Shown here piece by piece: positions 16,322 through 25,512 of a DNA stretch of 64,000 bases. The position numbers were made by a program, and so were the translations under genes. How positions within the stretch are numbered: the stretch's first letter is position 1; each line of letters begins with the position of its first letter. The notes beneath the pieces are model-generated. The model was not told the origin of the DNA and did no database searches. It was given only the letters and a program-made list of their open reading frames with translations. Source of the stretch: Hyphomicrobiales bacterium. GTDB lineage: Bacteria > Pseudomonadota > Alphaproteobacteria > Rhizobiales > Beijerinckiaceae. The stretch is from contig JAQGKD010000029.1 of the NCBI GenBank assembly GCA_028290285.1, forward strand, positions 32,832 to 96,831. Reading direction: 5' to 3'.

Positions 16322-16726
16322 TCACCGCTTCAGCGTCATCTTCTGCAATGCATCGTCCTTGGCGGGCAGATCGGCACTTCCCGCCGCATAGCCGTTGCGC
16401 AGCAGGATGAAGCTGACGATGTCGGCATAATTCCTGTCCGTCAGGCTGCCCGGATTGTCCGGCGGCATCGCGGTCTTGATGTATTCGAAGAGCGCCGCAA
16501 CATCGCCATTCCCCCAATGGTCCCGGAACCACGAGCCTCGCAGCGGCGCGCCGCCGAAGTCGCCATCGTCGAGTCCCTCCCCGTGGCACATGACGCAGGA
16601 ATGCACATAAGCCTCCTGCCCGCGCGCGGCCTGCGCCTGCGAGAAGGCCGGTGGTCCGGCCTCCTGTCCCGATGCGGATGCTGGCGCGAGCAGCGCCAGC
16701 ATGGCAAGCGCGATGCGAATTCTCAT
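16322..16726 (-). CDS. periplasmic c-type cytochrome, partner of the quinoprotein dehydrogenase
   Basis: This 134-residue protein has a signal peptide (MRIRIALAMLALLAPASASG), one haem site CVMCH, and a likely axial Met in IKTAMPPDNPGSLTD. Its ATG overlaps the stop of the quinoprotein dehydrogenase gene (ATGA), so the pair is translationally coupled. The cytochrome is the probable first electron acceptor from the reduced PQQ enzyme. A C-terminal region rich in Asp and Lys follows the haem domain. Confidence 0.85.
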   Translation of the reverse strand: MRIRIALAMLALLAPASASGQEAGPPAFSQAQAARGQEAYVHSCVMCHGEGLDDGDFGGAPLRGSWFRDHWGNGDVAALFEYIKTAMPPDNPGSLTDRNYADIVSFILLRNGYAAGSADLPAKDDALQKMTLKR

Positions 16727-18492
16727 GGCAGGGTGAAGACCCACAGCATGGACCCGCCATCGGGATTCTTGACCTCCGGCGTCAGCGTATTCAACGAGCG
16801 CAATTGCGATGAGCCATTTCCCACCGCGACCGCGACATATTGCTTGCCACCTGCGGTGAAACTGATCGGCGGTGCGTTCAGCGCATTGTTCGTGCGCACC
16901 TCCCACAAAACCTTTCCGGTCGTGTCGTCGAGCGCGCGGAACATGCGGTCGAGCGACCCCGTGAACACCACGCCGCCGGCGGTTGGCATCACCGCGCTGC
17001 TGGCCGATGTATGCTCCCGATACGACCAGGCCTGGCTTCGATCCGTCAGATTGATCGCGTCCACGCGGCCGAAATTCCCGTCGCTTTTCGGCACCGGAAT
17101 ACGCGCATAAACGGCGCGACCCCCGCCCGTATAGGCTTCGCCCGGGTCGAGCGGAGTCGGCGTCGTGTTCGAGCAGAATTCCGTGAGCGGCAGATAGAGC
17201 ATCTGGGTTTTCGGACTGTAGGCGGTCGAGGGCCAGCCGCGTGCGCCGGGATCGGCGGGACAATTCACCGTCGTCTTGCCGATGTGCGGAATGGCGTCGG
17301 GATTGAGAGTCTTTTCGCCGGTCTTCGCATCGATAGCCGACACCACGTTCTGGTGAACGGTTTCCTTCGCCCAGAGGAACTTTCCATTGGTGCGGTCGAG
17401 CACTTCGACGATGGCGAGCTTGCCCGCCGTGACCACGGTCTTGCGCATCTGCCCGTCGACGGGGATATCCACTAGAATGCGCTCATAGGCATAGTCGAGA
17501 TCCAGCGAGTCGTTCGCCAGATGCTGGTAATGCCATTTCAGTTTGCCCGTATCGGGATCGATCGCCAGCGTCGAGTCGGTGTAGAGCGCGCTGTTGTCGA
17601 AGCCCTCTTTCTTCGGCAGAGTGCCGCGCATTTCCGCGATCCAGGGATAGGGCTGGCCGACGCCGTGGAAGACGGTATTTGTCTCCGGGTCGTAGCTGCC
17701 CGCGATCCACGCGGAGCCACCGAAGCGCTGCTCGATGGGGAGCCCATTCCATGTCTTCTCGTTTGGATCTCCCGTCTGAGCGACGGTGTGGACGCGCCAG
17801 CGCTCGTCGCCAGTCTTGGGATCGTGCCCCGTGATGAAGCAGCCCCCCGCCTGCGCGGCATTGCATCCACTCATGGACGCGATAAGCGTTCCATTTGCCA
17901 TGAACGGGCCGCTCGAATAGCGGAAGCCCTTGTTCCAGTCGGCGACGGTGTGGTCGAACGCGACCTTGCCCGTCCGCACGTCCAGCGCAACCAGGTGTGC
18001 ATCAGACGTCGCTATGAAAAGCTTGTCCTCGTAGATCGCCATATTGCGCTTGGCGAGCGAATTGCCGCCCTGCGCGATCAGCTTGGGGGAGATATCGCGG
18101 CGATATTCCCAGAGCAGATCGCCATTCGCCGCGTTCAGCGCCTGGATCTTGTCGCCAGCATTTGTGATGAAAAGCACGCCGTCATGAACGAGCGGCTCGA
18201 TCTCCGTCACGCCCGAGGTCAACGACCACGTCCATGCGACGCGGAGATTCTTCACATTGTCTTTGTTGATCTGGTCGAGCGGGCTGTATCCCCAATTGGC
18301 GTAGGTACGCCGCCACATGAGCCAGTCGCCATCCGGCGGCTTGCGCAGGATGTCCTCGGTCACCGGCGTCCAGCTCTTCAGCGGACTGGGGGGAGCTGTG
18401 GATTGCGCCTGCGCGCAGGAAAGCGCTGCCAGTACAGGCATGCTGAACGACAATGCAGCGAGCAACGACGCGCGAAGACGGCTCCCGACCAT
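16723..18492 (-). CDS. PQQ-dependent (quinoprotein) dehydrogenase, divergent
   Basis: This 589-residue secreted protein starts at ATG 18492 with a signal peptide (residues 1-30, ending SCAQAQ). An eight-bladed propeller with repeated tryptophan-docking segments follows (GDLLWEYRRD, RWRVHT, GKLKWHYQHL, GKVLWEVRTN). The opening WRRTYANWGYSPLDQINKDN is typical of PQQ alcohol dehydrogenases. By eye the active site is unusual: no adjacent Cys-Cys disulfide is present. The usual GNP-W-N signature reads GQPYPWIAEM, and the Glu-containing Ca segment is replaced by SGCNAAQAGGCFITGHD. It is coupled to a cytochrome c gene. The substrate alcohol or sugar is unknown. Confidence 0.8.
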   Translation of the reverse strand: MVGSRLRASLLAALSFSMPVLAALSCAQAQSTAPPSPLKSWTPVTEDILRKPPDGDWLMWRRTYANWGYSPLDQINKDNVKNLRVAWTWSLTSGVTEIEPLVHDGVLFITNAGDKIQALNAANGDLLWEYRRDISPKLIAQGGNSLAKRNMAIYEDKLFIATSDAHLVALDVRTGKVAFDHTVADWNKGFRYSSGPFMANGTLIASMSGCNAAQAGGCFITGHDPKTGDERWRVHTVAQTGDPNEKTWNGLPIEQRFGGSAWIAGSYDPETNTVFHGVGQPYPWIAEMRGTLPKKEGFDNSALYTDSTLAIDPDTGKLKWHYQHLANDSLDLDYAYERILVDIPVDGQMRKTVVTAGKLAIVEVLDRTNGKFLWAKETVHQNVVSAIDAKTGEKTLNPDAIPHIGKTTVNCPADPGARGWPSTAYSPKTQMLYLPLTEFCSNTTPTPLDPGEAYTGGGRAVYARIPVPKSDGNFGRVDAINLTDRSQAWSYREHTSASSAVMPTAGGVVFTGSLDRMFRALDDTTGKVLWEVRTNNALNAPPISFTAGGKQYVAVAVGNGSSQLRSLNTLTPEVKNPDGGSMLWVFTLP

Positions 18493-18627
18493 GGCTTCCC
18501 CCCCAATCGCGAGCCTGGCCGATGGCCAGACCGCGTCCCCTCTTTGCGAGGAGTTCGGGGGCATCATGGCGCGAGCCGACGATTGTGGCAATCGCCGGCG
18601 GACGCGGAGCGGGAAGGCTTGCGCCCC

Positions 18628-18765
18628 TCAGCCCTTCTTCTTCGGCCCGTTGACGGGCGCGGTCATGCCGCGCGTGAGCAGGGAAGATGCGGTCTCGGCT
18701 GAGGCGACCTTGGTGGCCTTCGGCTTTTTAACTTCGCGATTGCTGCGCTTCTGACTCTTGGCCAT
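18628..18765 (-). CDS. 45-residue basic protein
   Basis: The peptide runs MAKSQKRSNREVKKPKATKV and ends GMTAPVNGPKKKG. It is lysine-rich at both ends, has a GGAGACGG element before the ATG, and has no hydrophobic segment. Peptides starting MAKSQKRSNREIKKPK are widespread in rhizobia as far as I recall. Their basic nature suggests nucleic acid binding, unproved. It lies downstream of a terminator that ends the cold-shock transcript, so it must have its own promoter. Confidence 0.65.
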   Translation of the reverse strand: MAKSQKRSNREVKKPKATKVASAETASSLLTRGMTAPVNGPKKKG

Positions 18766-18785
18766 ATCCGTCTCCTGCGCCTGGG

Positions 18786-18824
18786 TAAAAAAAAGCCCCG
18801 CGGCCGACATGCGGCGCGGGGCTT
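18786..18824 (-). terminator. intrinsic terminator of the cold-shock gene
   Basis: AAGCCCCGC (18793-18801) pairs perfectly with GCGGGGCTT (18816-18824), extended by an inner GCCG/CGGC stem with a one-base bulge. Read on the minus strand it is followed by a run of eight T. It lies about 137 bases beyond the cold-shock stop. Confidence 0.8.
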
Positions 18825-18961
18825 AGTGAGGTGCAGAGCACCTCGTCGTACAGAATGCTACCAAAACAATCTTAGCTGTCGCCAGTTCATCCGTGGTCGA
18901 CGCACTTGATCGAGTTGGCTGCCGGCAGTCTCATGGTTGTCCACGGCCGCCAGCGATGCAA

Positions 18962-19174
18962 TCAGTCGAGAGCCTTGAGATTGTCAGCCGACATCTTGCC
19001 GCTCTTACGGTCGGAGACGAGTTCGAACTCGACCTTCTGACCTTCGCGGAGATTGCCGATACCTGAACGCTCGACAGCGCTGATATGGACGAAAGCATCG
19101 CTTCCGCCGCCATCCGGCGCAATGAAGCCAAAGCCTTTTTCAGGGTTAAACCACTTCACAGTTCCCGTAGCCAT
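18962..19174 (-). CDS. cold-shock domain protein (CspA family)
   Basis: This 70-residue protein is a single cold-shock domain: [20 protein letters not shown] contains RNP1 (KGFGFI), and [10 protein letters not shown] contains RNP2. It binds single-stranded RNA or DNA and melts secondary structure. An AAAAGGAAG ribosome site precedes the ATG. The long gene-free region upstream would give an extended 5' leader, as in cold-induced csp genes. A strong terminator lies downstream. Confidence 0.93.
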   Translation of the reverse strand: MATGTVKWFNPEKGFGFIAPDGGGSDAFVHISAVERSGIGNLREGQKVEFELVSDRKSGKMSADNLKALD

Positions 19175-19533
19175 GGAAACTTCCTTTTCAAGAACATAGA
19201 TAGCTTGCCTGCGCGAACGCAGACCGTCGAATTTGCATTTTCGGGTGCGAAGAGTATCAGCAAGCGCGAAATTGCTTCAGCGCGAGACCAAGTCATCTGG
19301 CCGTCCATCGACAGTGCCCATATGCCCACCTTCCTGAAAAAACGCAAGCCATTTCTATGATTTATTCAAAATGAGCCAGCTCGGCCGCAGATAACAGGCT
19401 GCTGCGCTTCAGTTTATTCGAAGCCCTGCCCGCGACATGAGGGACCCTTCTGCTCCGGGCGTACATGCTAAGCCTAGCCATCGCATTCCCTTCGATTCGG
19501 CAGGACTTTGCTGATTTTTTCCGGGACACCTCC
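19175..19533. other. gene-free region between the divergent csp and YhaO-like genes
   Basis: About 359 bases contain no supportable gene. The part next to the csp gene probably encodes its untranslated leader. An A/T-rich patch at about 19345-19375 may hold a promoter. I could not define a -35/-10 pair with confidence. Confidence 0.5.
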
Positions 19534-20766
19534 ATGGACTTCACCTTCCTGCATGCGGCCGACTTGCACCTCGGCAGCCCGCTCACGGGTCTCGCCATGA
19601 AGGACGAGGACGTGGCCCGGCGCTTCGCGGCGGCCAGTCGCGAGGCCTTTTCCGAGCTCGTCGCGCGGGCCCTGACCGAGAAGGTGGCCTTCGTGCTCAT
19701 CGCCGGGGATGTTTATGACGGCGACTGGAAGGACACGTCCATCGGGCTCTTCTTCAATCGCGAGGTGGCGCGTCTCGCGCGGGCGGAAATCCCGGTCTAT
19801 TTCATTCGCGGCAATCATGATGCCGAAAGCGAAATCACCAAGGCCGTCCTCCTGCCCGACAGCGTGATGGAGTTTTCCACCCGCAAGGCCGAGACGAAGC
19901 GCATCGAGGCGTTGAAGGTCGCGATCCACGGGCGCAGCTTTCCCGACCGCGCGGCGAGCGACAATTATGCGCTCACCTATCCGGCCGCCGTTCCGGGCTG
20001 GTTCAACATCGGCATGCTGCACACCTCTCTCGAGGGCAATGCGGCCCATGCGGTCTATGCGCCCTGCTCCATGGGCGATCTCGTCAGTCGCGGTTACGAT
20101 TACTGGGCGCTCGGCCATGTGCATGATTATGCGGTGCTCAATGAAAATCCGTGGGTCGTCTATTCCGGCAACTTGCAAGGCCGCAGCGTGCGCGAATGCG
20201 GTCCGAAGGGGGCCGTGCTCGTCGATGTAAGAGATGGCAGCATCGCCGGGCTGCGTCCGCTCATCGTGGACAAGGCCCGCTGGCTTCATGAGACGGTTGA
20301 TATTTCCGGTCTCGATGATGAGCGTCTTCTCGACGACATGCTCCGCGAGTCGTTGCGGCTCCCTCTCGCCCAGAGCGAAGGCCGCCTCAGTGCGGTTCGG
20401 GTTACGCTCACGGGAACAACCCCGCTGCACGGCACAATCAAGGCGCAACTCGCGAGCAGGCGCGATGATCTACAAGCCCTGATGAACCATCTGCACGAAG
20501 ACGCCTGGCTCGAAAGCCTGAAGATCACGACACGCGAGCCGCATGCCGCGCGCATCGAGGCGAGCGGCGGCCTGGATCCGCAGGCACTTCTCGCAGGGCT
20601 TGAAAGTGACGATGAAATCCGCGCTCAGGCGCGAGACATGATCGCGCTCGTCAAATCGAAGATGCCGGCGGCCTTCAGCGAAGACGGACTGGACGATCTC
20701 GACTCTCTTCTCGCCGATGCGCGCGCGCTTGCGACGGCGCGAGCTCTTAACGGGACGGGGCACTGA
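19534..20766 (+). CDS. DNA repair exonuclease, YhaO/SbcD-like metallophosphoesterase
   Basis: This 410-residue protein starts at ATG 19534. It carries the nuclease metal motifs in order: FLHAADLHLGSPL (Asp10, His12), LIAGDVYDGD, FIRGNHDAESE and ALGHVHDYAVL. These are the Mre11/SbcD-type phosphoesterase motifs. A C-terminal domain without known motifs follows, as in YhaO. Three bases separate it from the AAA protein gene, its probable ATPase partner. Together they likely process DNA ends. An upstream in-frame ATG would add 23 residues but sits where no family members extend. Confidence 0.85.
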   Translation: MDFTFLHAADLHLGSPLTGLAMKDEDVARRFAAASREAFSELVARALTEKVAFVLIAGDVYDGDWKDTSIGLFFNREVARLARAEIPVYFIRGNHDAESEITKAVLLPDSVMEFSTRKAETKRIEALKVAIHGRSFPDRAASDNYALTYPAAVPGWFNIGMLHTSLEGNAAHAVYAPCSMGDLVSRGYDYWALGHVHDYAVLNENPWVVYSGNLQGRSVRECGPKGAVLVDVRDGSIAGLRPLIVDKARWLHETVDISGLDDERLLDDMLRESLRLPLAQSEGRLSAVRVTLTGTTPLHGTIKAQLASRRDDLQALMNHLHEDAWLESLKITTREPHAARIEASGGLDPQALLAGLESDDEIRAQARDMIALVKSKMPAAFSEDGLDDLDSLLADARALATARALNGTGH

Positions 20767-20769
20767 ACG

Positions 20770-23700
20770 ATGCGCATCGTCAATCTCGACCTCGATCGCT
20801 ATGGCCCTTTCACCGACAAGCCTCTCGTCTTTCGGCCCGACGCGAAACTGCACATCGTCTTCGGCCGCAACGAGGCGGGTAAGAGCTGCTCGCTCGCGGC
20901 TGTCACCGATCTGCTGTTCGGCATCGAGCGTTCGACGCGTTTCGACTTCCTGCACCCGGGCAAGGATATGCGTGTCGGAGCGTGCATTCGTGACAGCAAG
21001 GGTGCCGAACTGTCGTTCCGCCGCCGCAAGAACAAGCCGGCACTGACGGACCTCTCAGACCGCCCCCTGCCCGACGATGCGCTCGCGCCCTTTCTTGGCG
21101 GACTGTCGCGCGACGTGTTCCGCCGCGCCTTTGGGCTCGATGCCGAGGCTTTGCGCAAGAGCAGCGACGAATTGAAACAGAGCGACGGTGAACTTGGCGC
21201 GGCGCTCTTTTCGGCAGCATCGGGGCTGCGCGGGTTCAGCGACGTGAAAGCGGCCCTCGAAGCAGATGCGCTGAAGCTTTTTGCCAAGTCGAAATCCAAG
21301 GATCGCCTGTTTTATCAGGCCAGCGACCGCTACGAAAAAGCCCGCAAGGATCTGCGCGACAGCGAGACGCGCGCGGGTGCTTTGAAGGCCTTGCGCGACG
21401 ATCAGGCCATGCAACTGCGGCAGGTCGAGACGATCCGCGAAAGACGCGCTGTCATCGCAGCCGAACAGGCGCGCCTCGCTCGTCTCAGGCGCGCCGCGCC
21501 GGTTGTCCGGGCCATCGACGCGGATGCGGCGCGTGCCGACGCGCTGGGTGCCCTGCCTCAGGCGCATGAAGGCCTCGGGGACGCACTCGTCGCAGCGCTC
21601 GACACGGCGGCCAAAGCCGCTCGTGCGCAGGATGATGCTGAAAAGCGGGCAGAGAAGCTCGCCGCGGAACTGGACGCCATCGGGATCGATCCGGCACTGC
21701 TGGAACGCGCCGACGATATCGAGGTGCTGCAAAGGCAATCGGGCGAATATCTCAAGGCGCTTCGCGATCTGCCGGGTGTCGAACGCGAAGAGGACGCCGT
21801 CATCAGAAGCCTCGACGCGCTTGCGGCGCGTCTTGGCCTTGCCGACATCGCTGCACTTCTGGCGCACCAGCCAGACGACGCGAGCCGCGCCCATGTCGCC
21901 GAATGTATCGCACGGAGCAAGCGCCTCCAGGTCACGCTCGCCACGCGCACCACCGAGCGTGATCGCGAAAACGAAACGCTGGCGATCAAGAAGCAGGAGC
22001 GAGACAGGCGGGGGCCGCTGCGCGATCCCCGGCCCTTCAGGGAACGTCTCGCTGCCCTCGCCCCCGTTCTGAAGCTGATGGAGAAAACCATAGCGCAAGA
22101 AGCCGACATCGCAGCGGAGGCGGCGCGTATTGCCGATGCGGCGGCACGGCTCGCACCCTCCGTTCGCGACCTCGATGCGCTCGCGAAAACGCAGCTACCT
22201 TCACGCGGAACGATGGGCGCTTGCGCCACCCGTCTGGCCGAGGTCGATCAGAAGATCGCGCGGGACGAACAGAACCTCCATGCGGGCCGCGCCGAGATTG
22301 CGCGCCTCGTCACCACGCTCGCCGACCTTGCTGCCGCTGGCGCGGTTCCCACGCCCGAGTTGATCGCATCCACTCGCTCGGAGCGGGACGCGCATTGGAG
22401 CCTTTTGTCCGCGACCCTTTTCCAGAAGGCAGGCGCGCTCGACGCATCCGGGCTCGCGGCGACGGTCTCCGGCTTCGAGATCGCTAAAAGCGAGGCCGAC
22501 CGTCTGGCGGACGCAGCTGCCAACGACGCCCAGCGCGTCGCCTCCCATGCTGAGGCGACGCGGCGGCTTGCCGAACAGGAAAAGCTCGCGAGCGGAATCG
22601 AAGCAAGGCTCGCCAGCCTGACGGAAGCCAAAGACATTGCTGTGGAGGACTGGCGCTTGCAATGGGTGCCTGCGAACGTCGCGCCGCTGTCCCCTACGGA
22701 CATGACGGCATGGCTGGTGCAACTCGAAGCCCTGCTGGAGCGGCGCGAAAATCTTCAGCAGCATCGCTCCGAAGTCGCGTCGGCGAAGGGCAGCATCGAT
22801 GCGGCGCAACCGGCCTTCGATGCTCTGGTGGCCGATCTCGGTCTGGCAACCATGCCGGGCCTGCCCGTGGGTGCGGTACAAGGGCGTATCGAAGCGGAGA
22901 TCGCCCGCGCAGCCGAGATCTGGGACGCAGCGCGCGCCTCCGATGCGATCCTCGGCGACCTGGAAAGCCGGCTGCAAGCGGCCATCGCGGCTGCGGGCGA
23001 GGCGGAGCGCGCCATGACCGCCTGGCAGGAGACGTTCCGCGCCGCGCTGCCCCGCATAGGCCTGCCGGAAACCGCGACGGAGAACGAAGCCGAGGCGGTG
23101 CTGGCCGCGTGGAAGGACGTGCCTGCGACGGCCAGCCAGCACGAAACCCTGCGCCGCCGCATCGATGGAATGAAGCGCGACGCCGGAGCCTTTGAACGCG
23201 ACGTCGGCGCGCTTGCAGCCAGGGCCGCGCCGGATCTGGCGGGGGGAAACGCCGACGCCAATCTGCGCGCGATCGTGCAACGTCTCACCCTTGCACGCGA
23301 AGCACAGGCGCGGCGAAAAGAACTGGCGCGCCGGGTCGACGAAGCACACATTTTGGCACGCGACGCGGTTGACGCGGAAGCCGCGGCCAATCGCGACCTG
23401 ACCCATCTTGCACAAAGGGCTGGCCTCGCCGCAGACGCCGAACTCGAGGATCTCGCGCGGAAACTCTCAACCCGCGATGCGATCGAAGCAGACCTGCGCA
23501 AGCGCCGGGAAGAACTCGCCAACGCAGCCGACGGCCGCGACGAGATGAGCTTGCGGGAGGCTTTGTCGCTCTACGATCCGGACACGGCTGAAGGCGATCT
23601 CGCCCGCCTTAAGGAAGAGGATCGCGCGCTCGATCGTTCCGGCCAGGAGGCCTTCGCTGCCGCGCGCGAGGCCGCGCAGCGGCTGGAAGCTCGCGAAGGC

Positions 23701-24240
23701 TCGGTCGGCGCCGAAGTCGCGATCCAGCAGCGCCGGAACGCCGAGGCTGAAATGAGCGAGGCCGCGCGCGACTGGGTCGTGCTGAGCCTCGCGGCCGGCA
23801 TGATCGGCACGGCCATCACGCGCCAGCGCCTCGGAGCGCAGGAGCCGATGATGGCGCGCGCCGGCCAGCTCTTCGCGCTGCTGACCGGAGGCGCATTCAC
23901 CGCGCTCGGGCAATCCTACGACGAGGTTCCCGTGCTCACCGCCTGCCGGTCGAACGGCCGGGATGTCGAGGTCACCAATATGAGCGAGGGAACGCGCGAC
24001 CAGCTCTATCTCGCCCTGCGGCTCGCCTATGTCGAGGATTACGCCAGCCGGGCCGAGCCGCCGCCCTTCATTGGGGATGACCTCTTCTCATCCTTCGACG
24101 ACGCGCGCACCGCCAACGGCCTGCGCGCTCTGGCTGCGATTGGGGACAGCATTCAGCCAATTCTCTTCACACACCACGCCTTCGTGGTGGATATCGCACG
24201 CCAGGAGCTTGGAAGTTCCGTCGACGTAGTCCTAATTTGA
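20770..24240 (+). CDS. YhaN-like AAA ATPase with long coiled coils
   Basis: This 1156-residue SMC/Rad50-like protein has its Walker A at residues 31-39 (FGRNEAGKS). A Q-loop region and very long Ala/Glu/Arg-rich coiled coils fill residues about 170-1000, and the C-terminal part has the signature TNMSEGTRDQLYLALRLAY. Walker B is PPFIGDDLFSSFDDAR and a switch His is in ILFTHHAFVVD. I see no CxxC zinc hook in the middle, which fits YhaN rather than Rad50/SbcC. It follows the YhaO-like nuclease by 3 bases and probably works with it in DNA end processing. Confidence 0.82.
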   Translation: MRIVNLDLDRYGPFTDKPLVFRPDAKLHIVFGRNEAGKSCSLAAVTDLLFGIERSTRFDFLHPGKDMRVGACIRDSKGAELSFRRRKNKPALTDLSDRPLPDDALAPFLGGLSRDVFRRAFGLDAEALRKSSDELKQSDGELGAALFSAASGLRGFSDVKAALEADALKLFAKSKSKDRLFYQASDRYEKARKDLRDSETRAGALKALRDDQAMQLRQVETIRERRAVIAAEQARLARLRRAAPVVRAIDADAARADALGALPQAHEGLGDALVAALDTAAKAARAQDDAEKRAEKLAAELDAIGIDPALLERADDIEVLQRQSGEYLKALRDLPGVEREEDAVIRSLDALAARLGLADIAALLAHQPDDASRAHVAECIARSKRLQVTLATRTTERDRENETLAIKKQERDRRGPLRDPRPFRERLAALAPVLKLMEKTIAQEADIAAEAARIADAAARLAPSVRDLDALAKTQLPSRGTMGACATRLAEVDQKIARDEQNLHAGRAEIARLVTTLADLAAAGAVPTPELIASTRSERDAHWSLLSATLFQKAGALDASGLAATVSGFEIAKSEADRLADAAANDAQRVASHAEATRRLAEQEKLASGIEARLASLTEAKDIAVEDWRLQWVPANVAPLSPTDMTAWLVQLEALLERRENLQQHRSEVASAKGSIDAAQPAFDALVADLGLATMPGLPVGAVQGRIEAEIARAAEIWDAARASDAILGDLESRLQAAIAAAGEAERAMTAWQETFRAALPRIGLPETATENEAEAVLAAWKDVPATASQHETLRRRIDGMKRDAGAFERDVGALAARAAPDLAGGNADANLRAIVQRLTLAREAQARRKELARRVDEAHILARDAVDAEAAANRDLTHLAQRAGLAADAELEDLARKLSTRDAIEADLRKRREELANAADGRDEMSLREALSLYDPDTAEGDLARLKEEDRALDRSGQEAFAAAREAAQRLEAREGSVGAEVAIQQRRNAEAEMSEAARDWVVLSLAAGMIGTAITRQRLGAQEPMMARAGQLFALLTGGAFTALGQSYDEVPVLTACRSNGRDVEVTNMSEGTRDQLYLALRLAYVEDYASRAEPPPFIGDDLFSSFDDARTANGLRALAAIGDSIQPILFTHHAFVVDIARQELGSSVDVVLI

Positions 24241-24336
24241 TGAAACGTCTGCCAAAAACACTCTTGGTCTTGAACTGATCGTCGATGGACCCACCCACCG
24301 CGATCGGGCGTTAGCTATGTGACAGGGGGCACGTCA

Positions 24337-25512
24337 ATGTGGGCTTATGTTAGCGAGCTTCTGAATGCGGACAGCCTGTCGCCACATGGAATTTGCCTGC
24401 TGTGGCGGCCAGACCTGATCTGGACCCATGCGACATCGGACATGTTGATCGGTTTCTCCTATTTCTCCATCCCGGTCGCGTTGGGCTATCTCGTGTCCAA
24501 GCGTCCGGATGTCAGTTTCAATTGGGTCATCTGGTGTTTTGCCGCCTTCATCCTAGCCTGCGGCACGACGCATTTCCTGTCCATATGGACATTGTGGGTC
24601 CCTGACTACGGCCTTGAGGCCCTCGTCAAAGCCATCACCGCCGCTCTATCCGTCGCAACCGCCGTCTTGATGTGGCCCCTTCTCGGCAAGGCGCTCGCAT
24701 GGCCCTCGCCGGCGCAACTCGCGGCTGCGAACAGGGACCTGACTGCCCTCATCAAGGAACGGGATGAGGCGCTCGTCGCGCTGCGCCGGGAATCGATAGA
24801 CCGCCAGAAGGCAGAGGAAATGCTGCGGCAAGCGCAGAAGATGGAAGCCATCGGGCAGTTGACCGGCGGCATCGCCCACGATTTCAACAATCTTCTGACG
24901 GTTGTGAGCATGAACCTGGACCGCCTGGAAGGCGCGCTGCGCACCCATGCGGACGCCGGGGTCACGCGGTCGGTCGCACATGCCCGGTCCGCCGCCGAAA
25001 AGGCAGCTGGCATCACCGCGCGCATGCTGTCCTTCGCTCGCATGGGGCAGGTCGATCCCAAGGCTCTCGATGCCCGTGACGTTCTGAAAGATATGGAGCC
25101 ACTCTTCCGCAATGCGGTCCAGAAGCCGCACGAACTGGTTTTCGATTTTGACATGAACCCATGTCCGGTCCACGTTGATCGGCAGCAATTCGAGAACGCC
25201 ATCCTCAATCTCGCGATCAACGCGAGGGATGCGATTCCGAAGACGGGAATTGTCAAGATCACGGTCGTTGCGGAGCAGAAGATGATCGCAATCGGCGTTA
25301 CGGACGATGGCGAAGGCATGCCCGAAAGCGTGCGCCAGCGAGTCTTCGAGCCATTTTTCACGACAAAGGACGTTGGCAAGGGCTCGGGTCTTGGCCTCAG
25401 TCAGGTCTACGGCTTCGTCCAGCAGTCCGGCGGCCTCGTGGATATTGTCAGTGCGCCCGGTCAGGGCACGGCAATCACCATCCGGCTTCCCAGGGCCGGG
25501 GCGGAAAAATGA
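24337..25512 (+). CDS. sensor histidine kinase with ethylene-receptor-like membrane domain
   Basis: This 391-residue protein starts at ATG 24337, with AGGGGG about 9 bases upstream; a GTG 18 bases earlier is less likely. Three membrane helices cover about residues 38-112. Asp35, Tyr42, Cys75 and His79 (SDMLIGFSYFSIP and FILACGTTHF) have exactly the spacing of Asp25, Tyr32, Cys65 and His69 of plant ETR1, the Cu(I)/ethylene site. A coiled coil leads to a HisKA domain with phospho-acceptor His181 (GGIAHDFNNLL). The ATPase domain follows (NLAINARDAI, DDGEGMPES, GSGLGLSQVYGF). There is no GAF domain. The start of the receiver protein overlaps its stop. Ethylene binding is inferred from residues. 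Confidence 0.82.
   Translation: MWAYVSELLNADSLSPHGICLLWRPDLIWTHATSDMLIGFSYFSIPVALGYLVSKRPDVSFNWVIWCFAAFILACGTTHFLSIWTLWVPDYGLEALVKAITAALSVATAVLMWPLLGKALAWPSPAQLAAANRDLTALIKERDEALVALRRESIDRQKAEEMLRQAQKMEAIGQLTGGIAHDFNNLLTVVSMNLDRLEGALRTHADAGVTRSVAHARSAAEKAAGITARMLSFARMGQVDPKALDARDVLKDMEPLFRNAVQKPHELVFDFDMNPCPVHVDRQQFENAILNLAINARDAIPKTGIVKITVVAEQKMIAIGVTDDGEGMPESVRQRVFEPFFTTKDVGKGSGLGLSQVYGFVQQSGGLVDIVSAPGQGTAITIRLPRAGAEK

Noticed and set aside
16723..18591. Upstream ATG at 18591 as the start of the quinoprotein gene
   Set aside because: The extra 33 residues precede a normal signal peptide that begins at Met 18492, so the shorter start is used.
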